The position numbers and the translations under genes were made by a program. From Phytopythium helicoides (Eukaryota; Oomycota; Peronosporomycetes; Pythiales; Pythiaceae): a stretch of 64,000 bases of DNA. The notes beneath the pieces are model-generated. The model was not told the DNA's origin. It made no database searches and worked only from the letters and a program-made list of their open reading frames with translations. Position 1 is the first letter of the stretch; every line of letters starts with the position of its first letter. The stretch covers positions 1,104,856 through 1,168,855 of the forward strand of contig JANFNE010000019.1 in NCBI GenBank assembly GCA_024867545.1. The letters run 5' to 3'. Positions 41,744 to 51,507 of the stretch are shown here, piece by piece.

Positions 41744-43540
41744 TTGTCGTCAAAGAATGAGCAGTTCGACAGTCGGCATGCGTGGGGCGAAGTGATGCTG
41801 AGCAGTGGGTCGAGCGCGAAGGCTGCTGGCGGCGCTGTGCGCGTTGTCGGCGGCTCTAGCACGTCGGCGTCCGGCAGCTCTGTGTTGGCGGGCAGAGGGG
41901 ACTTTGCGAGCGGGTTGTCTGGCGATGTGTCTGTGACTGGCGGTGTGTCGTCGTCGAGTGGCTCTGGTGGCTCTGTGCGTGTGTTCGACGGTTCTTCGTC
42001 GAGCGGCGCTGGCGGTGACGTGAGCGTGTCAAGCGACAACTAAAGGAGCGGTTTGTCTGTTTCGGTGCTCGTGTCAAGCGGCTCTGGAGGTGGTATCCGT
42101 ATCATCCAGGGAAGCAGCATCGGCAGCAGCGTCGGCAACGACGTGTTGCAGGGCGGATCGGTGGACAGCGCGAGTGCGGCGCAGTCTGTGAAGATCCTCG
42201 ACGCCAGCAACGCGTAGGGCGTGGGCAGCAATGTGACGGTGGATGACGGGTCGTCGTCCGGCTCTGTTGGCGGCTCTGTGTCTTTGACGAGTGGCGATGG
42301 CTTGTCGACGAGCGGCTCGGTGGTGATCTCGACGCACGGTGCTGCGAGCAGCAGCAGTAGCAGCAGCGGCAACGTGACCGTGACGAGCGGCGACTCTGGC
42401 GTGTCGAGCGAGTCCGTGCGTATTGGAAGCGGATCGTCGACGTCGTCTGTTGCCGGCAAGATCGAGGTCGCGGGCTGATCTTCCGTGAGCAGCAGCGGCG
42501 CGTCCATCTCTCTGTCGAGTGGTGCGTCGTCGAGTGGCGCGGGCGGCAGCGTGAGCATCCTGAGCGGTGCTAGCGAGTCGACGACAAGCGGCGCGGTGAG
42601 CGTGGGTTCAAGCGCTGTGATGGGGACGTGGAGAGTGGCGTCTTGCGAGCTTCAAGCGGCTCTACATCTGGCAATGCGTCTGGGTTGCTGTTGATCTGGT
42701 CACGACTGCTTCTGGCGGAGCGAGCTCTGCGTCTGTCGGCACTGGCGGGTCTTGTCGGTGTCTGGCGGCGCTGGATCGGTCGGCGGCGACGTGAGTGCGT
42801 CGGGTGCTACAAGTTCTTCGACTGCTGGCGCCTCGGTGCGTGTGTCGAGTGACGCGAGCTCGGCGACGAGCGGCGGTGTGTCGTGTCAAGCGCAACCGGC
42901 GCGAGCTCCGGCGCGGTGACGCTGTCGAGTGGGTCAGCAAGCAGCGTCTCTGCCGGCGACATTGTCGTGTCGGTGTGATCGTCCATTGCGGACGGTGGTC
43001 GCGTGGCTGTGTCTGGCGGCTCGAGCTTGACGGGCGCTGCCGGAGAAGTCTTGATCTCTTGCGGTGCGAGCTCTGCGAGTACGACGTCGGCGAGTTCGGC
43101 GGCCGGTGGCGTGGAGCTCGTGGGTGGTTCTTCAGCTGGGAGCCACGCGGGCGGCGTCATCTCGGTGTCGGGCGGCTCTGGAAAGTCAGCTTGGAGGAAG
43201 CGTGGCGGTGACGATCGGTGTCGGCAGCACGAGCAGCGGCGACGTGTCGTTGGAGTCGTCGTCTGTGGCGGCGTCTAGCACAAGTGGCGCGAGCGGGTCA
43301 GTGTCTGTATCAAGCGGCGCTGGCGGCAGCAGCAGTGGTTGCGTCCGGCGGAGCTAGCATCGTTAGCGGTGCCTCAATGGGAAGCACGTCCGGCGTTGTG
43401 ACGATTGCCGACGGTACTAGCACCTCTAGCGGCAGCGGCTCGGTGTCTGTGCCAGACGGGAACAGCTTGAGCGGAGTCAGTGGCGACTCGGTGCCGTTGA
43501 CGAGCGGCATGGGGTGGATGCCTCAAGGGGTGATATGACG
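41744..43540 (+). pseudogene. Decayed Ser/Gly-rich repeat protein with 15-residue period
   Basis: Translation of successive frames gives repeats of the form G-G-x-V-x-V-x-x-G-x-S-S-S-x-x, for example GGSVRVFDGSSSSGA and GNVTVTSGDSGVSSE, mostly 14-16 residues long. The frame is cut by in-frame stops (TAA near 42041, TAG near 42216, TGA near 42477) and by several frame changes after 42600. There is no clear start. The alternating V-x-V with Gly/Ser turns suggests a beta-solenoid surface or adhesin-like protein, which is inference. It is probably a fragment of a longer gene inserted between CRN blocks. Confidence 0.65.
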
Positions 43541-43914
43541 GTGGGAAACGGAGTCTCCTCCAGCGTCGACAGCAATGGTGTTGCGCGAGTGGTAACCGGC
43601 GCTTCGGCTTGGCAACGTTGAAGTGGCCGTCGATGAGGCCATCCTCTGGGCGTGACCTACAATTGTGTCCAAGGAGCTATTTGAGCTGCAAGTCAGACGA
43701 CCGTATATGCAGTGGGAAAGGTGAAAGGTTCGCAACTAGCTACACCAGCCAGCACGTCCAGCATTGACAAAACCTCTAGCAATAGCAGTATCAACACTGG
43801 TTATCGCAAATGTCATGTTCATCGTCCGAGAAGACGAGCTGCACTAGGTGAGCCAAATGCACAATACCGTAATTTTGCAAGTAAATCCAGAGCTTCCTCG
43901 TGCATAGCACGGCA
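43541..43914. other. Intergenic between the Ser/Gly pseudogene and CRN block 2
   Basis: No recognisable feature; the CRN duplication block starts at about 43915. Confidence 0.5.
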
Positions 43915-44021
43915 TAGTGGATATCGGTAAATGCAATGCACCTACCAGTATCAAATCCCTTTCTCGATAGCTCTCAGCGAGTTCCGCTGAGAAAACTCTG
44001 CCATTCTTCAAAAGAAACGCG

Positions 44022-45385
44022 ATGGTGAAGCTCTTCTGCGCGGCGGTTGGCGTCGGGAGCGTCTTCTCTGTGAACATTGAGCTCAGCGAGACGGTCGGTG
44101 ATCTGAAGAAGAAGATCAAGGAGAAGAAGGAGTACGGTTTTCCTGCGAGCAGGCTGAAGCTGTACCTCGCGCGGGAGGGCGACACGTGGCTGAGCTTGCA
44201 GGACGATGGGTTCGAGAAGGTGAAGAACGGCGAGATCTCCGATCGAATCAAGAATCTCATACAAGAGGAACTGCTGCTGCCCGAGACGCGGAGGCTTAAG
44301 AACGATGCGTGCTTCGGCGAGACATTCAAGCCAGTGGAAGATGACATTCATGTGCTGGTGGAGCTGCCAAAGGATGCGCCTTTGATTGGAGTTCTCCACA
44401 ACAAAAGTGAGTTGACGCTGTTGCACGCTTGATGCTCTGATACAATACTAAAACACTCATTCATGATGGTATTCATTGATCCAGGAGGCGCCAAAGAATT
44501 GGGTGATATAATCGAAGCATGTGTCAACAAAGTCTTGGATGAAAGAGACGAGAAGAATTCCGCGTACTCGTTTTCAGATCTGGATACCATGACGGAACAA
44601 CGACTTGTCAAGAAGATGCGCTTGGCCGAAAATGTTCCTACAGACATTGATGAACCACCCGATACTTCCATCCCGGGTTATTCGTGGATTCCTGAAGTTC
44701 CGGAGAGTGACGAGAGCCAGAGAACTGGGTATATGGCCTACTTGCGGACAACATCTTGCGCCGCTGATGAATCGAGGAAACTTCGTGTTGGCTGATATTG
44801 TAGACGACAAGTCAGTTCTGACGATTGTGGACCCAAGACTTCCATTCCGAATGAACGGTACTGCGGATGTACTGCTCATCAAAGGGACAAGAATGAATCC
44901 GCTAATAAAGCTTGCTGGGGTCTGTGCGGTGATTCAAATCAAGAAGAAGGCCGAGGGACGCCATGCGTCTCAAGCTATTGGTCAACTTGTGAGCTCCAGC
45001 ATCAAGGCTCCTCTCAACTGTTATCCGTTCAGTTTGTTGACTGACTTGAACGACAACTGGCTGTTTCACGTGGTTCAGCGACAAGCACGAGCTGACCCAG
45101 GTCACTTTGCAATACCCGAAGAATGCGTTCAAGTTTCTTGAGACCTTTGCATTAGAAGGATCAAGGTCGACCCCGTTTCGCCTCCCATTTCTTTCTCAGC
45201 CGGTCAAGAACCTCAGGGTTGACGATTTTTTGCCCATGCCGGTTGATACAAGAGCCGAGGAGATGATGGAGAGATACGAGTTAATGGCTGATGTGTTGGA
45301 ACCGGAGTTTCTCGAGGCGCGGCGCATGGAGTATGGACAGCACCTGGTACGGTCGATGCCCGCGTATGCTCACATGTTTGAGTAG
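44022..45385 (+). pseudogene. Crinkler (CRN) effector gene, copy 2, two frameshifts
   Basis: The first exon (44022-44406) is intact, with the LYLAR and HVLVELP motifs, and the 78-nt intron (44407-44484) is conserved. In the effector domain an extra G near 44748 and an extra C near 45061, relative to copy 1, each shift the frame, so the domain is split across three frames. The first frame stops at 44795. The rest is nearly identical to copy 1. If translated it would give a truncated protein with a delivery domain but no complete effector domain. Confidence 0.85.
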
Positions 45386-45817
45386 AATCCATTTTTCAGT
45401 ACTAACACTGACGAAGGAAAATACGCGATTGATTATGGCCGTAATCATGAAAGGATCCTCATATCCATATCTTGACATCATTGAGGTTGTGGCAGAGAGA
45501 GATTGGTGGTAGTTGCTGCGCCATCCTGCTTGCTTTTGTGGAAGTCAGAGATCTGCAATGAATCGATGTAGCCAAACTGTCATCTGCAACGAATTGAAGG
45601 CCCGGCCAATCATCCATCTACAGTCGATCTGCTACGAATCGCAACGCTTTCGAAGCTTCTTGTCCGCTGCAACGATGCTCTACCCCGCTGTTATTGTTGG
45701 AGCAACTGCCCACCCATTTTGTCCGGTCCTAGAATTGAATCCCATAAGTACTCTGAGCCAATTCCATTGCATCCTTGAAATGACCAACGAAAATAACCGA
45801 GAAGCCCCACAGGACTC

Positions 45818-45846
<29 letters not shown>
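45818..45846. repeat. A29 homopolymer tract, copy 2
   Basis: Same position within block 2 as the A30 tract in block 1. Confidence 0.95.
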
Positions 45847-45848
<2 letters not shown>

Positions 45849-45900
45849 GCCATTGATTTTCTCCTCCCAAACTGCTGGACATCATGGACTTGGTGAGCTT

Positions 45901-46290
45901 CTAACCACCGACGATGTCAAGATCGTGTCTCAATTCATTTGAATGTTGACAGTGGTTATGTCGACTCGATGCTGTTTGCACTCTCCTTCTAGCTCGAAAA
46001 GTAGGAGGGGTCATACACTGAGCCATGATTTTTTCGGATTGAGCTAATACTGAAGTCGAGTGAGTGCCTGTGCTGGGGAGTAGCATCGATCGTACGGAGT
46101 ACTTGACAAAGGCACCAGACGCCTCATCAATCTCCTTTTGAATCCCGTCGATTGTATGTAGAAATCGGTTCACGTCATGAATCGCAATCAAAATATGGCA
46201 AACGTCAATTGCCATGAGGCCACCAATTGCCAACAATGAGGGCACAGTCTGCATACAATACGCCATGAACAACGCGCTAAATACGTCTGC
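45901..46290 (-). pseudogene. Membrane-gene fragment, copy in block 2
   Basis: Short antisense fragment matching the central cytosolic loop and one span (LLAIGGLMAIDVCHILIAI) of the membrane gene at 34822-36755. It is truncated at about 46290, where block 3 sequence begins. Confidence 0.82.
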
Positions 46291-46388
46291 ACGTAACTGG
46301 TATCTAATCTCGTAACGGATACACCTTTCTCGATTGCTCTCAGCGAGTTTCGCTGAAAGAACTCAGCCATTCCACAAAAAGAAACGCG

Positions 46389-47746
46389 ATGGTCACGCTC
46401 TTCTGCGCGGTGGTTGGAGTCGGGAGCGTCTTCTCTGTGAGCATTGAGCTCAGCGAGACGGTCGGTGATCTGAAGAAGAAGATCAAGGAGAAGGAGAGTA
46501 CGGCTTGTTCCCTGCGAGCAGGCTGAAGCTGTACCTCGCGCGGGAGGGCGACACGTGGCTGAGCTTGCAGGACGATGGGTTCGAGAAGGTGAAGAACGGC
46601 GAGATCTCCGATCAAATCAAGAGCCTCATGCAAGAGGAACTGCTGCTGCCCGAGACGCGGAGGCTTAAGAACGACGCGTGCTTTGGCAAGACATTCGAGC
46701 CAGTGGAAGACGTCATTCATGTGCTGGTGGAGTTGCCAAAGGATGCGCCTTTGATTGGAGTTCTCCGCAACAAAAGTGAGTTGACGCTGTTGCACGCTTG
46801 ATGCTCTGATACAATACTAAAACACTCATTCATGATGGTATTCATTGATCCAGGAGGCGCCAAAGAATTGGGTGATATAATCGAAGCATGTGTCAACAAA
46901 GTCTTGGATGAAAGAGACGAGAAGAATTCCGCGTACTCGTTTTCAGATCTGGATACCATGACGGAACAACGACTTGTCAAGAAGATGCGCTTGGCCGAAA
47001 ATGTTCCTACAGACATTGATGAACCACCCGATACTTCCATCCCGGGTTATTCGTGGATTCCTGAAGTTCCGGAGAGTGACGAGAGCCAGAGAACTGGGTA
47101 TATGGCCTACTTGCGGCAACATCTTGCGCCGCTGATGAATCGAGGAAACTTCGTGTTGGCTGATATTGTAGACGACAAGTCAGTTCTGACGATTGTGGAC
47201 CCAAGACTTCCATTCCGAATGAACGGTACTGCGGATGTACTGCTCATCCATGGAGGAGATTCGCTTATAAAGCTTGCAGGGGTCTGTGCGGTGATTCAAA
47301 TCAAGAAGAAAGTCGAGGGACGCCACGTGCCTCAAGCGGTTGGTCAACTTGTGAGCTCCAGCATCAAGGCTCCTCTCAACTGTCGCCCACTGAGTTTGTT
47401 GACTGATTTGAACGACCACTGGCATTTCGCGTGGTTCAGTGACAAGCACGAGCTGACCCACTTTACGTTGAATTACCCGAAGAATGCGTTCAAGTTTCTT
47501 GAGACCTTTGCATTAGAAGGATCAAGGTCGACCCCGTTTCGCCTCCCATTTCTTTCTCAGCCGGTCAAGAACCTCAGGGTTGACGATTTTTTGCCCATGC
47601 CGGTTGATACAAGAGCCGAGGAGATGATGGAGAGATACGAGTTAATGGCTGATGTGTTGGAACCGGAGTTTCTCGAGGCGCGGCGCATGGAGTATGGACA
47701 GCACCTGGTACGGTCGATGCCCGCGTATGCTCACATGTTTGAGTAG
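46389..47746 (+). pseudogene. Crinkler (CRN) effector gene, copy 3, first exon frameshifted
   Basis: The start at 46389 is conserved, but near 46490-46507 a lost G and a 3-base insertion relative to copy 1 shift the frame, so the delivery domain is broken before its LYLAR motif. The remainder of exon 1 to 46775, the 78-nt intron (46776-46853) and the effector-domain exon (46854-47746) are open. A patch at about 47247-47470 differs from copies 1 and 2 while both flanks are almost identical. Translation from an internal ATG at 46505 is possible but would lack the N-terminus. Confidence 0.83.
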
Positions 47747-48177
47747 AATCCATTTTTCAGTACTAACACTGACGAAGGAAAATACGCGATTGATTATGGC
47801 CGTAATCATGAAAGGATCCTCATATCCATATCTTGACATCATTGAGGTTGTGGCAGAGAGAGATTGGTGGTAGTTGCTGCGCCATCCTGCTTGCTTTTGT
47901 GGAAGTCAGAGATCTGCAATGAATCGATGTAGCCAAACTGTCATCTGCAACGAATTGAAGGCCCGGCCAATCATCCATCTACAGTCGATCTGCTACGAAT
48001 CGCAACGCTTTCGAAGCTTCTTGTCCGCTGCAACGATGCTCTACCCCGCTGTTATTGTTGGAGCAACTGCCCACCCATTTTGTCCGGTCCTAGAATTGAA
48101 TCCCATAAGTACTCTGAGCCAATTCCATTGCATCCTTGAAATGACCAACGAAAATAACCGAGAAGCCCCACAGGACT

Positions 48178-48178
<1 letters not shown>

Positions 48179-48208
<30 letters not shown>
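48179..48208. repeat. A30 homopolymer tract, copy 3
   Basis: Same position within block 3 as the tracts in blocks 1 and 2. Confidence 0.95.
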
Positions 48209-48210
<2 letters not shown>

Positions 48211-48262
48211 GCCATTGATTTTCTCCTCCCAAACTGCTGGACATCATGGACTTGGTGAGCTT

Positions 48263-48762
48263 CTAACCACCGACGATGTCAAGATCGTGTCTCAATTCAT
48301 TTGAATGTTGACAGTGGTTATGTCGACTCGATGCTGTTTGCACTCTCCTTCTAGCTCGAAAAGTAGGAGGGGTCATACACTGAGCCATGATTTTTTCGGA
48401 TTGAGCTAATACTGAAGTCGAGTGAGTGCCTGTGCTGGGGAGTAGCATCGATCGTACGGAGTACTTGACAAAGGCACCAGACGCCTCATCAATCTCCTTT
48501 TGAATCCCGTCGATTGTATGTAGAAATCGGTTCACGTCATGAATCGCAATCAAAATATGGCAAACGTCAATTGCCATGAGGCCACCAATTGCCAACAATG
48601 AGGGCACAGCATGCATACAATACGCCATGAACAACGCGCTAAATACGTCTGCATTCAGAATCACGACCTCAGACATTTCGTCACGTAGGTGCTCGAGAGC
48701 ACGACTCAGCCAGTTGTGAATGAGCAAGCGGAGTCCAGGGAGAAGGCACACAAATGGGAGTT
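48263..48762 (-). pseudogene. Membrane-gene fragment, copy in block 3
   Basis: Antisense fragment of the membrane gene covering the cytosolic loop and the spans up to the QLPFVCLLPGLRLLI segment. It is then fused to a copy of that gene's upstream region at about 48765-48850, so this copy has lost the intervening coding sequence. Confidence 0.82.
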
Positions 48763-48971
48763 GCTTTTGGTCAAAATGCCAACCTCCCACTTCAACATAC
48801 ACCTTCTGGAGCGCTCCAGACCTCCCACACCTCCCAATCCGGTAAAAAGTCGTTTTTTTTACGTTTTTACGCAAGCGCTCCCTTCCAAGCGGCTATGAGC
48901 CGCCCACCCCCGGAAACCCTCGACGCCCACGTGCCAAGCAGCTCGCCCGCCCGCCTCCGTCGCCGTCCGCC

Positions 48972-49317
48972 ATGCCGCTCGCGGGCTCCGTCATCGGCGC
49001 CGTCCTGGGCCTCACGACCAAACTCGGCAGCAACGTGCTGCAGAAGGTGCCCTACATGCGTCGTACGTCTTATTCTGTCGTGGTGATTGGTCGCCAAAAA
49101 CCCCTCCCGCTTTCGTTCAAAAACCACGACACGAACACTAACGCGATATATGGCGCCATGTCATCCATGGAGAGCAGACCCGTGGGAGCACGTGCTGCTC
49201 ATCGGCGTGGGCGCGTACGCCGGCCACGTGGTGGAGAAGAAGAACGCCGAGACGCAGCAGGAGGTAGAGGAGCTGCGGCTGTTCCTCGAGCGCCGCGCCG
49301 ACACGCGCGGCGAGTGA
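48972..49317 (+). CDS. Small two-exon protein, probably membrane associated
   Basis: Exons 48972-49062 and 49178-49317 with a predicted 115-nt intron (gtacgt donor, agcag acceptor) join in frame to give 76 residues. The N-terminus MPLAGSVIGAVLGLTTKLGS is Gly/Ala-rich and hydrophobic. The second part reads WEHVLLIGVGAYAGHVVEKK, then a charged helix EVEELRLFLERRADTRGE. The layout (short hydrophobic region then acidic coiled coil) suggests a small mitochondrial or other membrane protein; no family recognised. An acceptor 3 nt upstream would add one residue. Confidence 0.65.
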
Positions 49318-49545
49318 GTAGGCGAGCGACGCGGCCGCCAAGATCTCGCGCTTCTCGCCAGCCTAAGCGCACGAATATATCGCAGCGTTCCCCCCTCATG
49401 AGCGTACGTGTGTCTAGTGATGTGTCTCTGTGTGTGTGTCTCTGTGTGTGTGTGTCAACGGCCGCGAGGCGATCCGACCCTTCACGACGCGGCGGGCATC
49501 AAGGAGCTCACAAGGCGACCGGCCGACAAGCCAGCAACGGGAAGA

Positions 49546-51345
49546 ATGGAGCTCGCGTACCTGTACACCAAGCCACGCGAGAGCTTCGGGCGCCACTGCG
49601 ACTTCCGAGCGAGCGAGGCCAAGGTGGTCGAGGCCATCGCGGGCTCGGCGGCCTCCGAGAGCGAGTATGTGCGGCGCCGACCCATGGTCACGCGGCTGGA
49701 CACGACGCCCGACCTGTCGGAGCACGAGGTCAACACGGAGCGCTTGGTCACGCGCCACAGCAGCATGCGCCACGTCGAGGGCGGCTGGCCCAAGGACGTC
49801 GACCCGGCCGAGCAGAGCGACGTGCAGCGCTTCCGCAAAAAGGCCGAGAAGGACGACGACTACCGCCAGGCCGTGCGTGCGTTGGCGCCCGTGGCCGAGC
49901 GCGCGCTCAAGCAGAACAACACCATCGACCTGTACCAGGACTACTTTGCGCGGCTGGGTGAGGCCGCGACGACCGAGCAGCCCAGCGCCAAGGGCCTCGC
50001 GGTCTTCCGAGACCCGGAGCCCGTCAAGCGCACGGTCTCCAAGATCGACTGGCACCCGGAGAGCCCGCACAAGATGGCTGCGTGCTACTGTCTGCTCTCG
50101 TTCCAAGACCCCAAGCTCGCGAGCGCGAGGCTGCCAGCCAGCGCCTTCATATGGGACGTTGGTAACCCCAACACGCCCGAGACCACACTGCGGCCGCCCT
50201 CGCCACTCGTCAGCATGCGCTACAACCCCAAAGCCGTGGACCAGCTCGTGGGTGGCGCCTACAACGGGCTCGTGTGCTTCTTCGATCTACGCAAGTCAGG
50301 AGCGACGCCAGCAGAGACGTCGGCGCTCGAGCACTCGCATCACGATCCCGTGTACGACGTCTTCTGGATCTCGAGCAAGACGGGCAACCAGTGCTGCTCC
50401 GTGTCGACGGACGGCTGGCTGCTCTGGTGGGACATCCGCCACCTCGCGCAGCCTACTCATCGCTTGCTGCTGCAGTCCGACAACAAGGACGGCAATGGTG
50501 GACTCAGTGCCGGCGCCTTTGGAGGATCAGCTATGGAGTACAACGCCGAGGCTGGTCCGACCAAATACCTCGTTGGTACCGAGCAGGGCGTCGTTGTGAG
50601 CGTCAATCTCCGTAATGCCAAGCAGAACAACGGCCTCGCGCTGTACGACACAGGAGCTGGCAAGCACCATGGACCCGTGTACGCCGTGCAGCGAAACCCG
50701 ACGCACTCCAAGTTCTTCATGACCATCGGTGATTGGACGGCGCGCCTCTGGTGCGAAGATCTCAAAACGCCTATCATGAGCACCGCGTACCATGACTCGT
50801 ACGTCACGGCCGGCTGCTGGTCGCCTACACGCGCTGGAGTATTCTTCGTCACGCGCATGGACGGTGTTGTCGATGTGTGGGACTTCTTCTATCGCCAGAA
50901 CGAAGTTGCGTACTCGCACAAGGTTGGAGATGTCGCGCTCTCGGCCGTCAGCGTGCAGTACGGCTCTGGTTGCGGCGGTGGCAAGCTCGTTGCAGTAGGC
51001 GACGTCAACGGTATGATCTCGCTTCTGGAGCTCTCGGATGGCCTTGCAACGGCACAGCCCAACGAGAAGGCTGCCATTAACGGTATGTTCGAGCGCGAAA
51101 CAAAGCGCGAGAAGAACCTCGAGGCCCGCGAGAAGGAGTTGCGGCGCAAGAAGGCCAGCCTCGAAGAAGGTAAGGCCGAGGGCGACCGAGCAGGCGCCGG
51201 CAAAGACGACAAGATGGAGGAGCTGCTGCGCACCGTCGACGCCAACTTCCTCGGCATGATCAAGGAAGCCGAGGACTCGGAGAACAAAAACATGGAGCAC
51301 AAGTCCTCGGTGTCGAACGGCGGTGGGAATGGCGACGAAATGTGA
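49546..51345 (+). CDS. DNAI2: Axonemal dynein intermediate chain 2 (outer arm)
   Basis: 599 residues, the length expected for DNAI2 (about 600). The ATG at 49546 gives MELAYLYTKPRESFGRHCDF, which fits the family N-terminus; the frame is open to 49408, but that extension is a translated TG microsatellite. Family hallmarks in order are VEGGWPKDVDP, IDWHPESPHK, AFIWDVGNPNTPE, STDGWLLWWDIR, FMTIGDWTARLWCED and FFVTRMDGVVDVWDF, which form the WD40 propeller. A Lys/Glu coiled coil begins MFERETKREKNLEAREKEL. It is a structural subunit of flagellar outer-arm dynein, consistent with motile zoospores. No intron is needed. Confidence 0.95.
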   Translation: MELAYLYTKPRESFGRHCDFRASEAKVVEAIAGSAASESEYVRRRPMVTRLDTTPDLSEHEVNTERLVTRHSSMRHVEGGWPKDVDPAEQSDVQRFRKKAEKDDDYRQAVRALAPVAERALKQNNTIDLYQDYFARLGEAATTEQPSAKGLAVFRDPEPVKRTVSKIDWHPESPHKMAACYCLLSFQDPKLASARLPASAFIWDVGNPNTPETTLRPPSPLVSMRYNPKAVDQLVGGAYNGLVCFFDLRKSGATPAETSALEHSHHDPVYDVFWISSKTGNQCCSVSTDGWLLWWDIRHLAQPTHRLLLQSDNKDGNGGLSAGAFGGSAMEYNAEAGPTKYLVGTEQGVVVSVNLRNAKQNNGLALYDTGAGKHHGPVYAVQRNPTHSKFFMTIGDWTARLWCEDLKTPIMSTAYHDSYVTAGCWSPTRAGVFFVTRMDGVVDVWDFFYRQNEVAYSHKVGDVALSAVSVQYGSGCGGGKLVAVGDVNGMISLLELSDGLATAQPNEKAAINGMFERETKREKNLEAREKELRRKKASLEEGKAEGDRAGAGKDDKMEELLRTVDANFLGMIKEAEDSENKNMEHKSSVSNGGGNGDEM

Positions 51346-51507
51346 TTTTGTATCTGGACATGCCTCGCACAGGCTACAAGTTGCGCTTTTGATCATCAAG
51401 AAATTCTCTACATTACGTCGTCAATTTTGCCTGAGGTAGTGCTAAACATTCGTTTGGAGGTTAGAGCCTGTTGCCAGCCCAACGACTGCAAACTTCTAAC
51501 GTGCCAA

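Larger units (their letters stand above)
43915..46290. repeat. CRN/membrane-fragment duplication block, copy 2
   Basis: Second copy of the block at 38238-40940, ending earlier inside the membrane fragment, at about 46290 where the sequence changes abruptly after aatacgtctgca. Confidence 0.88.
46322..48762. repeat. CRN/membrane-fragment duplication block, copy 3
   Basis: Third copy, directly after block 2. Its first about 70 bases are more diverged than the rest. After 48762 it jumps to a copy of the membrane-gene upstream region (matching 36747-36830). Confidence 0.86.

Noticed and set aside
46505..46801. A separate small CRN-like gene starting at an internal ATG
   Set aside because: It is the remainder of the frameshifted first exon of copy 3 and lacks the conserved N-terminus.
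49408..49545. N-terminal extension of DNAI2 from an upstream ATG
   Set aside because: The extra residues are a translated TG repeat rich in Cys/Val; the known family N-terminus fits the ATG at 49546.
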